Shown: positions 1 through 5,101, counted from the first letter of the stretch. The stretch: DNA of 5,880 nt from CAINDR01 sp964495615 (GCA_964495615.1 CAZBVX010000033.1:1-5880), one strand, 5' to 3'. The notes: a model not told the origin generated them from the sequence alone. Program-made: numbers and translations.

Positions 1-515
1 AAATGATCTTCACAACCGATTGGTAATTGAGCAGCAACTGCTTTTGGACTAAGACGATTACGGATGGAATCCAAGCTCATGTAGAAGTCAGCACCCATCT
101 TGTCCATTTTGTTAACGAAACAAAGGCGTGGGACGTGATACTTGTCAGCTTGACGCCAAACAGTTTCAGATTGTGGTTCAACGCCAGCTTGTCCATCAAA
201 AACCGCAACTGCACCATCAAGGACGCGCAAGGAACGTTCTACTTCTACCGTGAAGTCAACGTGTCCTGGAGTGTCGATAACGTTAATTTTGCTTCCCTTC
301 CAAAAACAAGTAGTGGCGGCGGAGGTGATGGTGATACCGCGTTCTTTTTCTTGTTCCATCCAATCCATGTCGGCGCTACCTTCATGGGTTTCACCAATTT
401 TGTGTTTTTTACCAGTGTAAAAAAGAACACGTTCGGTGAAAGTTGTTTTTCCGGCATCGATGTGAGCCATGATACCAATGTTTCTAGTGTTTTCTAGAGA
501 ATAATCTCGGGGCAT
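1..515 (-). CDS. fusA: Elongation factor G, N-terminal part (runs off left edge)
   Basis: EF-G is the translational GTPase that drives tRNA-mRNA translocation on the ribosome. The 171 visible codons begin MPRDYSLENTRNIGIM and form most of the G domain. They contain the P-loop AHIDAGKTT (17-25), the switch I region RGITIT (59-64), the G3 motif DTPGH (81-85, with the catalytic His85) and the G4 motif NKMD (135-138). The 3' part lies beyond base 1. The ATG at 515-513 is chosen because the residues from it match the usual EF-G N-terminus. No Shine-Dalgarno motif precedes it. It is the third gene of an rpsL-rpsG-fusA cluster on the same strand, with a 208-bp spacer after rpsG that is long for this operon and may hold its own promoter. 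Identity is certain from sequence; only the C-terminal domains are unseen. Confidence 0.98.
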   Translation of the reverse strand, partial: MPRDYSLENTRNIGIMAHIDAGKTTFTERVLFYTGKKHKIGETHEGSADMDWMEQEKERGITITSAATTCFWKGSKINVIDTPGHVDFTVEVERSLRVLDGAVAVFDGQAGVEPQSETVWRQADKYHVPRLCFVNKMDKMGADFYMSLDSIRNRLSPKAVAAQLPIGCEDH

Positions 516-547
516 ATATTATTTTATAATTATTTGAAAATTGAGAT

Positions 548-577
548 ATTATATAATGTATTATATATAGATGAAAA
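548..577 (-). promoter_or_regulatory. Possible fusA promoter
   Basis: On the minus strand a TATAAT hexamer (548-553) is preceded after 18 bp by TTTTCA (572-577), which matches 4 of 6 bases of the sigma70 -35 consensus. Transcription would start near 541, leaving a leader of about 26 nt before the fusA ATG. A second TATAAT lies at 560-565 with no good -35. The region is almost pure A/T, so -10-like hexamers are expected by chance. Confidence 0.35.
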
Positions 578-605
578 CTTGTATTTTTGGATGAAATTCT
601 AGGAA

Positions 606-663
606 GAAATCGTGAGCGGAGCGAGCCGTATTGACATACGGCGAGCGATCGAGAACGAATTTC
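606..663. repeat. GC-rich REP-like imperfect palindrome in the rpsG-fusA spacer
   Basis: A GC-rich block stands out in an otherwise AT-rich spacer. Its ends are inverted (GAAATCGT at 606-613, ACGAATTTC at 655-663). Its centre is a perfect 7-bp stem, GCCGTAT (625-631) and ATACGGC (636-642), around the loop TGAC. The flanks between ends and core are GAGCG-rich and do not pair well. It does not look like a rho-independent terminator because no T-run follows on either strand. A dispersed REP-like element is the simplest reading, but only genome-wide copy number could prove it. Confidence 0.5.
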
Positions 664-669
664 GACGAC

Positions 670-719
670 GAAGTTCGCCAAAAATAAAAGTTTGTAAAGA
701 AGTTCACCAAAAACAAAAG
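670..719. repeat. Imperfect tandem direct repeat after rpsG
   Basis: Two 21-bp units with a 29-bp period, at 670-690 and 699-719. Each reads G then AAGTTCRCCAAAAAYAAAAG, and the two differ at only two positions. They lie directly downstream of the rpsG stop codon. In the mRNA sense each gives a U-rich tract followed by GGYGAACTTC. No function is recognised. Confidence 0.6.
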
Positions 720-723
720 CCGC

Positions 724-1191
724 TTATCTGGAGAAATGAGCGAAAGCCTTGTTTGACTCAGCCATCTTGTGAACCGCTTCACGTTTGCGAACAGCTGCTC
801 CTTCACCATTACTTGCATCAAGGATTTCAACCGCTAATTTGTCAGCCATGGAAGCACCTTTGCGAGCCAAAGCAGCATTAATCACCCAATTGCAACCCAA
901 AAAATAACGGCGTTCGCCACGAACCTGAAAAGGAACTTGGTAGTTGGCGCCGCCAACACGTTTGCCACGTACTTCAACCAAAGGAGAAACTTTTTTGATG
1001 GCTTTGTTGAAAATATGACGTGGGTCTTGTTTGGTTTTTTGCTTGATAACTTCAAAAGCATCATAGACAATAGATTCGGCAACACTTTTTTTGCCACGTT
1101 CCATGATGTAGTTGATGAATTTGGCAATCGCTTTGTCGTTATACTTGGCGTCGCCTTGGATATCTCTTTTTGGAGCTTGTTTACCTCTCAT
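724..1191 (-). CDS. rpsG: 30S ribosomal protein S7 (uS7)
   Basis: uS7 is a primary binder of the 3' major domain of 16S rRNA, nucleates assembly of the 30S head and lies near the E site. The protein is 155 residues, the normal bacterial length. Hallmarks are the N-terminal MRGKQAPKRDI, the segment VRGKRVGGANYQVP (74-87) that contacts rRNA, the RGERR stretch (91-95), and the conserved C-terminus KMAESNKAFAHFSR (142-155). The ATG at 1191-1189 gives the canonical N-terminus. The start has no Shine-Dalgarno motif; a hairpin in the 74-bp spacer from rpsL ends two bases before it. In E. coli S7 represses the str operon by binding the S12-S7 spacer. Whether that occurs here is inference. Confidence 0.98.
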   Translation of the reverse strand: MRGKQAPKRDIQGDAKYNDKAIAKFINYIMERGKKSVAESIVYDAFEVIKQKTKQDPRHIFNKAIKKVSPLVEVRGKRVGGANYQVPFQVRGERRYFLGCNWVINAALARKGASMADKLAVEILDASNGEGAAVRKREAVHKMAESNKAFAHFSR

Positions 1192-1193
1192 AC

Positions 1194-1227
1194 ATTGTGA
1201 GCTATGGATTATCAGCTATTTCACAAT
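1194..1227 (-). promoter_or_regulatory. Hairpin abutting the rpsG start, candidate S7 autoregulatory site
   Basis: In the mRNA (minus) sense ATTGTGA (1227-1221) pairs with TCACAAT (1200-1194), a perfect 7-bp stem. A further GCT/AGC can stack above a four-base bulge, closing a loop of about 10 nt. The 3' arm ends two bases before the rpsG ATG, so folding would cover the initiation region. A competing stem, TGGATT with AATCCA, shares three bases (ATT) with the first, so the two structures exclude each other. The position matches that of the E. coli S7 operator, but no sequence similarity to it is claimed. Confidence 0.45.
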
Positions 1228-1265
1228 CCACTGCTATAATATTGAAATTCTTTTATAAAAATAAA

Positions 1266-1691
1266 TTATTTGGCTGCTTTTGGACGTTTAGCACCATAGC
1301 AACTGCGGCCTTGGCGGCGAGCTTCAACACCGGAAGCATCAAAAACACCGCGAACAATCTTGTAGCGAACACCTGGAAGATCTTTGGTGTTTCCACCTTT
1401 GATCAAAACAATGGAGTGTTCTTGCAAATTGTGGCCCATTCCTGGGATGTAAGCAGTAACTTCCATACCATTGGACAAACGAACCCTGGCGATTTTTCGG
1501 AGAGCGGAGTTTGGTTTTTTTGGTGTGGTGGTGGTCACCTTCAAGCAAACACCCTGTTTGAAAGGAGCGCCTTTGGCAATGTTTTTCTTTTTGCGATGCA
1601 AAGAATCGAGGCTAGTATGAAGAGCTAACGATTTTTTGCGTCCGGTTTTCGGAGTGCGGCCTTTTTTGACCAGTTGATTCATTGTTGGCAT
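1266..1691 (-). CDS. rpsL: 30S ribosomal protein S12 (uS12)
   Basis: uS12 sits at the 30S decoding centre and influences translational fidelity. The 141-residue protein starts MPTMNQLVKKGR, close to the classic MPTINQLV, which favours the ATG at 1691-1689 over the internal ATG at 1682. The decoding loop TTTTPKKPNSALRK (53-66) is intact. Lysines 58 and 59 correspond to E. coli K42/K43, so the common K42 streptomycin-resistance changes are absent. The second loop KDLPGVRY (103-110) is also intact, with D104 equivalent to the beta-methylthiolated D88 of E. coli. The protein is longer than E. coli S12 because of a basic insertion around residues 21-44, resembling the longer S12 of Firmicutes. It is the first visible gene of the str cluster. 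Upstream sequence is cut by an N gap 60 bp away, so its promoter cannot be judged. Confidence 0.98.
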   Translation of the reverse strand: MPTMNQLVKKGRTPKTGRKKSLALHTSLDSLHRKKKNIAKGAPFKQGVCLKVTTTTPKKPNSALRKIARVRLSNGMEVTAYIPGMGHNLQEHSIVLIKGGNTKDLPGVRYKIVRGVFDASGVEARRQGRSCYGAKRPKAAK

Positions 1692-1751
1692 AGATAAATT
1701 CCAATAGCAAACTACAAAATTATCAAAAATAAATAAATAAAAAGAAACAAC

Positions 1752-1761
1752 NNNNNNNNNN
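1752..1761. other. 10-N scaffold gap
   Basis: Ten undetermined bases lie between rpsL and the site-2 protease gene; the true length is unknown. The right edge begins with a GC-rich run, CCTACGGCAGGCAG (1767-1780), unlike the AT-rich surroundings. This may be half of a repeat that broke the assembly. The 196-bp interval 1692-1887 around it holds no supportable gene. Confidence 0.95.
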
Positions 1762-1814
1762 GATAACCTACGGCAGGCAGTAATAAGTGAAATAAATATT
1801 TTAATCTTAAAATA

Positions 1815-1842
1815 ATCCTTGGGAATCCAAGGATATTTTTTT
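1815..1842 (+). terminator. Terminator-like hairpin downstream of the site-2 protease gene
   Basis: A perfect 8-bp stem, ATCCTTGG (1815-1822) and CCAAGGAT (1827-1834), closes a GAAT loop and is followed on the plus strand by A and seven Ts. In the minus sense, 53 bp after the protease stop, the same stem is followed only by TATTTTAA, so it may work weakly for that gene as well. No plus-strand gene is visible to its left. Confidence 0.6.
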
Positions 1843-1887
1843 ATTCTTTGTAGATACTTTAACAAAATAGAAAAAAGAAGTCAATAC

Positions 1888-2484
1888 TTAAAAGCCGGTA
1901 ATTAGTCTGAATAAACCAAAAATAAGCGGTTGAATCATTTCGATGCCCAACATCACAAATAAGATTATAAAAACAAAGCCAAATCTTTCCAAACTTAAAA
2001 ATTTGTTACGTAATTTTTCAGGCAAAAAAGCAGCCAAAATTTTGGAACCATCCAGGGGAGGAAGAGGCACCAAATTAAAAATTGCCAAAACAATATTAAT
2101 CAGCACGGCAATTGCCAACAGATTAGCCAAGGCTGGAGAAACTGGCACAAAACGAATAAAAAGCCCCAAGGCAAGCGCAATCGACAAATTAGCGGCTGGG
2201 CCAGCCAAAGCAACTTTCGCTTCCCCCCAACGACGATCTTTCAACAAGAAAGGATTGAAAGGAACCGGCTTGGCCCAACCAAAAACAAAGGGCAACTGAC
2301 TAATAACCATTACCGCCGGTAAAATTATGGAACCAAACCAATCAAGGTGTCGAACTGGATTAAGAGTCAGGCGGCCGGCATTTTTAGCGGTTGGATCACC
2401 AAGAGAATAAGCCATTGCCCCGTGGGCATATTCATGAAAAACTGCCGAAAAAACTAAAACAATAATTTGAAAAATAATTTCCAT
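1888..2484 (-). CDS. Site-2 protease family protein (M50 intramembrane metalloprotease)
   Basis: A 198-residue polytopic membrane protein of the M50 zinc metalloprotease family, which cuts substrates within the lipid bilayer. The zinc-binding motif HEYAH (His17, Glu18, His21) lies in the first hydrophobic helix. The downstream third ligand is in NLVPLPPLDGSKIL (137-150), with Asp145. Also visible are GDPTAKNAGRLTLNP (29-43), GWAKPVPFNP (69-78) and AGPAANL (94-100), all typical of the compact single-domain M50 subgroup. There is no PDZ or CBS domain. All catalytic residues are present, so it should be active; the substrate is unknown. The ATG at 2484-2482 fits because HExxH then falls at the usual distance from the N-terminus. 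No Shine-Dalgarno motif is visible. It diverges from rpmB and has a good promoter 25 bp upstream. Confidence 0.93.
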   Translation of the reverse strand: MEIIFQIIVLVFSAVFHEYAHGAMAYSLGDPTAKNAGRLTLNPVRHLDWFGSIILPAVMVISQLPFVFGWAKPVPFNPFLLKDRRWGEAKVALAGPAANLSIALALGLFIRFVPVSPALANLLAIAVLINIVLAIFNLVPLPPLDGSKILAAFLPEKLRNKFLSLERFGFVFIILFVMLGIEMIQPLIFGLFRLITGF

Positions 2485-2515
2485 AAAAATAAGTTAATTC
2501 TAAAAATTCTTCTGT

Positions 2516-2544
2516 ATTGTAGCACGGCTTGATTCTTTTTTCAA
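2516..2544 (-). promoter_or_regulatory. Sigma70-type promoter of the site-2 protease gene
   Basis: On the minus strand TTGAAA (2539-2544) and TACAAT (2516-2521) are separated by exactly 17 bp. Each hexamer differs from consensus at few positions. Transcription would start near 2509, giving a leader of about 25 nt. It is interleaved with the divergent rpmB promoter. Confidence 0.65.
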
Positions 2545-2557
2545 AACGTGATAAAGT
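2529..2557 (+). promoter_or_regulatory. Probable rpmB promoter
   Basis: TTGATT (2529-2534) and TAAAGT (2552-2557) are separated by exactly 17 bp; each matches 4 of 6 consensus bases. The start would be near 2564, giving a leader of about 26 nt before the rpmB ATG. Its -35 box lies inside the spacer of the opposing promoter. Confidence 0.5.
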
Positions 2558-2589
2558 GAGCCTAGTAAAAAATAACTTATTTTTATTGT

Positions 2590-2766
2590 ATGTCCAAGAA
2601 ATGTGATTTATGCGGACGCGTTTCCACCAAAGGCGCTACTCGTTCCCACTCCAAAGTACAAACCCTCAAAAGACAAAATATCAATCTCCAAAGCAAGAAA
2701 ATTGGTGATATGAAATTAAAAGTCTGCACTAGCTGCTTGCGCACCGCAAAAAAGGAAGACAAATAA
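2590..2766 (+). CDS. rpmB: 50S ribosomal protein L28 (bL28), zinc-ribbon form
   Basis: bL28 is a small late-assembling protein of the 50S subunit. The gene encodes 58 residues, starting MSKKCDLCGRVSTKGATRSH and ending RTAKKEDK. Two CxxC pairs, C5/C8 and C46/C49, form the zinc ribbon of the C+ type of bL28; many bacteria also carry a cysteine-free paralogue. The GRVSTKGATRSHSK segment (9-22) is the family signature. It is at the short end for bL28. The ATG follows an A/T-only leader with no Shine-Dalgarno motif. It is transcribed alone: a divergent promoter lies on the left and a terminator starts 28 bp after the stop. Its 3' end converges on comEC, only 17 bp away. Confidence 0.93.
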   Translation: MSKKCDLCGRVSTKGATRSHSKVQTLKRQNINLQSKKIGDMKLKVCTSCLRTAKKEDK

Positions 2767-2783
2767 TCCTTTGACTTCAAATA

Positions 2784-3826
2784 TCAAAAAATAGAAAATC
2801 GCTGTGAGGCGATTTTTTGTTTTAACCACTTCCCCGCCAAGAAAAAACCAATTAAGAAAAAATAATAAATAAAAATCAGATAAAAATTGATTTGGTAATC
2901 CACTGCCGCAAAAGGCAAGTTCGCGCAAATCCTGGCGACCGTTAATAAATATCTCGTCAGTAAATATGCCGGCCAAAAAAATATTAAAGCGACCAGATTT
3001 CCCAAACCAGAAAAAAGCAAAGCAATCGGCAGAATAATAAACAGGGGTGCAAAAATCCAAGCGGACAAAAGATTTGCCAGAGGAGCAACCAGAGAAACAA
3101 CACCAAAATAATAAGAACTGATCGGCCAAGTAAACAACTGGCAAATCAAAGTAATCAAAAAGGCTTCCCGCCACCAAGATATTTTTTTTCTCAAAAGCGG
3201 TGCTGATAAAAGCAAACCAAAAAAAGCCGCAAAAGATAATTGAAAACCAATATCATCTCTCAATAATAATGGGTTAATAAAAAGCATTGCCGTTGCCGAA
3301 AAAATCAAAGCTCGCCAAGCCGAATTTTCTCGACCAAAAAACAAAGCCAGAAAAGTGAGAAAAGCCATCACCCCGGCGCGAATCGCAGATGGTGCGGCGC
3401 CGGAAAACAAAACATAAAAAATTGCGAAAGCGCTAGAAAAAATAAGAGCACTTTTTCTTTTGAAACACAAAGCAAAAGCCAGGCGAGACAACAAGGCAGC
3501 AATCAAAGTGATGTGCGAACCGGAAATTGCAATCAAATGACTCAAGCCAGCGCTTGAAAACCAATTTTGTTGCACATCGCCAATGGTTTTGGTGTAACCC
3601 AAAAGAAGGGCCGTTGCCAAGCCAGCATCCGGCTCGGGAAGAAATTTATTTACTTGCTCCATTAAAAAATTTCTCAAATCAAAAAGCTGACGGAAAAAAA
3701 ATATTTTGCCTGGCGAATAATTTTTCAATTTTTCACAACCAGTGCTTTTCTGAAAACTAGCTTGGCGCAACATAAAATAAATTCCCTGCTTCGCCAAATA
3801 GCGATCATAACGAAAATCTTCAATCG
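2784..3826 (-). CDS. comEC: ComEC/Rec2-family DNA uptake channel, central and C-terminal part
   Basis: ComEC is the inner-membrane channel that passes single-stranded DNA into the cytoplasm during natural transformation. The visible 346 codons begin at the gap edge with IEDFRYDRYLAKQGI, the segment that ends the N-terminal OB-fold region in this family. They continue with the competence domain: GLSHLIAISGSHITLI, PSAIRAGVMAFL, DIGFQLSFAAFFGLLL and QLFTWPISSYYFGVVSLVAP, with roughly eight to ten hydrophobic segments. The protein ends KQKIASQRFSIF straight after the last membrane helix, so the metallo-beta-lactamase domain of long ComEC proteins is absent. The 5' end is lost in the 100-N gap. 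A TTG at 3797 is not the true start because family-like sequence continues upstream. The gene converges on rpmB. Confidence 0.9.
2795..2823 (+). terminator. rpmB rho-independent terminator inside the comEC 3' end
   Basis: AAAATCGC (2795-2802) pairs with GCGATTTT (2809-2816) around a 6-nt loop, followed by TTTTTTGTTTT (2813-2823, overlapping the stem). In the minus sense the same stem is followed by CTATTTTTTG, so it can also terminate comEC. The whole hairpin lies within the last comEC codons. Confidence 0.8.
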
Positions 3827-3926
3827 NNNNNNNNNNNNNNNNNNNNNNNNNNNNNNNNNNNNNNNNNNNNNNNNNNNNNNNNNNNNNNNNNNNNNNNNNN
3901 NNNNNNNNNNNNNNNNNNNNNNNNNN
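3827..3926. other. 100-N scaffold gap inside comEC
   Basis: Exactly 100 Ns, a conventional placeholder for unknown length. The reading frames on the two sides are not in phase across 100 bases, and the missing ComEC N-terminal region would need several hundred bases. The real gap is therefore probably longer. Confidence 0.95.
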
Positions 3927-3970
3927 AGCGCGCCGAGAGAAAAAAATAATAAAAAATTACTCTTGTTCAT
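3927..3970 (-). CDS. comEC: Probable N-terminus of comEC, beyond the gap
   Basis: On the minus strand an ATG at 3970-3968 opens MNKSNFLLFFSLGA and runs into the gap. A short charged start followed by a hydrophobic segment is what the first ComEC membrane helix looks like, and strand and position fit. Fourteen codons are too few to prove it. It could instead be a different small membrane protein, if the gap hides a gene boundary. No Shine-Dalgarno motif is present. Confidence 0.55.
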
Positions 3971-3984
3971 GAGATTTTTTGATG

Positions 3985-4013
3985 TTGACAGGTATTTCTT
4001 GTATTGCTAATAT
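3985..4013 (+). promoter_or_regulatory. Strong extended -10 promoter of a short transcript
   Basis: A perfect -35, TTGACA (3985-3990), a 17-bp spacer and TAATAT (4008-4013), with an upstream TGC that makes an extended -10 (TGCTAATAT). It is the best promoter match in the window. Transcription would start near 4020. No plus-strand protein gene lies downstream. Confidence 0.65.
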
Positions 4014-4019
4014 ATTCAT

Positions 4020-4093
4020 ATAAAGGAGCTATCATTCATAACACCTTTTAAGACAGGCGTCGCCCATTGTGGGCTATGGCCTGTTTTTGTTTT
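4020..4093 (+). ncRNA. Candidate small RNA, about 70 nt
   Basis: Inferred from a strong promoter (3985-4013) and a strong terminator (4050-4093) with only about 30 nt between predicted start and terminator stem. The 5' part carries AAAGGAG (4022-4028), the only good Shine-Dalgarno-like motif in the window. It can pair with CCTTT (4044-4048), as AAAGG/CCTTT around 17 nt. No ATG, GTG or TTG follows at usable distance. An ATT at 4034 would open only five codons before TAA, so a leader peptide is unlikely but not excluded. The gene sits between divergent comEC and convergent dinD. I recognise no known RNA family. Alternatives are a decoy for the 16S anti-Shine-Dalgarno, an antisense regulator, or the truncated leader of a lost gene. 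Confidence 0.45.
4050..4093 (+). terminator. Two-tier rho-independent terminator of the small transcript
   Basis: Outer stem AAGACAGGC (4050-4058) with GCCTGTTTT (4079-4087), nine pairs including one G-U. Then an internal loop, and an inner stem GCCCA (4062-4066) with TGGGC (4070-4074) closing a TTG loop. The T-rich tail TTTTTGTTTT ends at 4093. In the opposite sense no T-run follows, so it is oriented for plus-strand transcription. Confidence 0.8.
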
Positions 4094-4114
4094 AAGAAAA
4101 CTTAGTAATTATAA

Positions 4115-4960
4115 TTAGTTTGACGACAAACTGGATTTTTTAAGCAATTTTTTATCATCGGAATCAAAACGCCTCTTTACCTTTTTAGTATCTTCTTCGA
4201 CCGGCAACAGTTCGGGCACAATTCCTTTTTGTAAAAGAAGTTTTCTGACATCATAATTATTTTTCACATGATCTTGGGAAATATTATTTAAACCAAACAA
4301 TAATTTATCTTTTTTAAAATTAAAAATAGTGATTTCGTTAGCAAAATCTTTAGCCTTAATTGTAATTGTTGGCAAAAAATCAGCTAAAGCACGACTACCT
4401 GGAACGCCTAAACGCTTTTTCATATCTCCAGTATTAACACCACCAAAAAGTGCCTGATCGCCCTTACTTTTTATTACAGCAAAACCCTGACCATCCATGC
4501 CGCACTCATAAATCAACCCCGACAGACCTTTTTCGGATGAACTTAATTTATCTCTAGCCTGCAATCTTTCTAGCTCTACAATTCTTTTCTCTAATAATTC
4601 CTGTTTTCTGGTTTGTATGGCAAAATAACTCATTGCAAACGCCACCTGCTCTTTCGATGAATCAGAATTTTGAGCAATAAGATAGCAAGCATATCTGGAT
4701 AGAAAAATATCATTTATTTCTTTAATTGCTCCATTCGGCATGCTAATCGCTTGAGAAGTTTCTGCAAAATTATCATCCAAGATTGCCCCAGAATTTTGAC
4801 AAGCTATTTTTGCTTTTTTAATTACATTCAAAAAATTTTCCCAATTACTATAGCCAAGCAAATTCTGCAAATCGCGCGCAAACCAAAATTCAATTTCACC
4901 TGCCTCATAAACAAAACTGTTAAAATTCTCTAAATAACTTTTAATCATCTCCGTCTTCAT
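4115..4960 (-). CDS. dinD: DNA damage-inducible protein D (DinD), BRO-N-like
   Basis: The 281-residue protein matches the DinD pattern along its length. An N-terminal BRO-N-like domain (about 10-115) contains EFWFARDLQNLLGYSNWENF and DDNFAETSQ. It is followed by DIFLSRYACYLIAQNSD (84-100), the FAIQTRKQEL segment (113-122), and a C-terminal part with LFGGVNTGDMKKRLG (171-185), SRALADFLPT and VPELLPVEEDTKKVKRR (248-264). E. coli DinD (274 residues) is SOS-induced and inhibits RecA-mediated strand exchange in vitro; that role is inferred here. The ATG at 4960-4958 is preferred; another Met lies at residue 5. No Shine-Dalgarno motif precedes either. A -10-like TAATAT (4970-4975) would give a nearly leaderless mRNA, and the -35 position falls in a 46-bp palindrome. 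No standard E. coli or Gram-positive LexA box is visible. Confidence 0.88.
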   Translation of the reverse strand: MKTEMIKSYLENFNSFVYEAGEIEFWFARDLQNLLGYSNWENFLNVIKKAKIACQNSGAILDDNFAETSQAISMPNGAIKEINDIFLSRYACYLIAQNSDSSKEQVAFAMSYFAIQTRKQELLEKRIVELERLQARDKLSSSEKGLSGLIYECGMDGQGFAVIKSKGDQALFGGVNTGDMKKRLGVPGSRALADFLPTITIKAKDFANEITIFNFKKDKLLFGLNNISQDHVKNNYDVRKLLLQKGIVPELLPVEEDTKKVKRRFDSDDKKLLKKSSLSSN

Positions 4961-4985
4961 ATTGTTTTAATATTAGCTTAGTAAG

Positions 4986-5031
4986 TTTTCCACAGACGTT
5001 TCCCTGACATCAGGGAAACGTCTGTGGAAAA
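4986..5031. repeat. Perfect 46-bp palindrome upstream of dinD
   Basis: Arms of 22 bp (4986-5007 and 5010-5031) are exact reverse complements around the two bases CA. It starts TTTTCCACAGACG and ends CGTCTGTGGAAAA. Only 25 bp separate it from the dinD ATG, and it covers the expected -35 region. On the plus strand GC and seven Ts (5034-5040) follow, giving a terminator-like layout, yet no plus-strand gene leads into it. The outer 9 bp of each arm are one base from a DnaA box. It may be an operator for a dimeric regulator, a terminator/insulator, or a palindromic mobile repeat. Nothing in the sequence alone decides between these. Confidence 0.9.
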
Positions 5032-5101
5032 GCTTTTTTTAAATACTTCACCTTTCTAATAGTCTAATTATTACAAAGTGAAGATAAATTAATTGCTAAC
5101 A

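Noticed and set aside
27..497. Plus-strand open frame of 156 codons
   Set aside because: It is antisense to fusA, whose GTPase motifs are unmistakable, and shows no family features of its own.
484..881. Several open frames on both strands across the rpsG-fusA spacer
   Set aside because: They run through repeats and into the rpsG region, have low-complexity products and no recognisable domain.
1170..1628. Plus-strand open frame of 152 codons
   Set aside because: Antisense shadow of rpsL and the spacer.
1692..1865. Upstream extension of the rpsL frame through the 10-N gap
   Set aside because: The canonical S12 N-terminus is at 1691, and an open frame through Ns has no meaning.
1943..2299. 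Plus-strand open frame of 118 codons, lysine-rich
   Set aside because: Antisense shadow of the site-2 protease; no domain features.
2716..3177. Second minus-strand frame of 153 codons overlapping comEC
   Set aside because: Out-of-frame shadow of the comEC membrane domain, which explains its hydrophobic composition.
4034..4051. Five-codon leader peptide starting at ATT behind AAAGGAG
   Set aside because: ATT starts are very rare and the peptide would be trivially short; a non-coding reading is simpler.
4986..5031. Replication origin with DnaA boxes
   Set aside because: The two outer motifs are one base off consensus and exist only as arms of one palindrome; no box cluster or origin genes nearby.
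4961..5040. LexA (SOS) box upstream of dinD
   Set aside because: Neither the CTGT-N8-ACAG nor the GAAC-N4-GTTC type is present; only the undefined palindrome is found.
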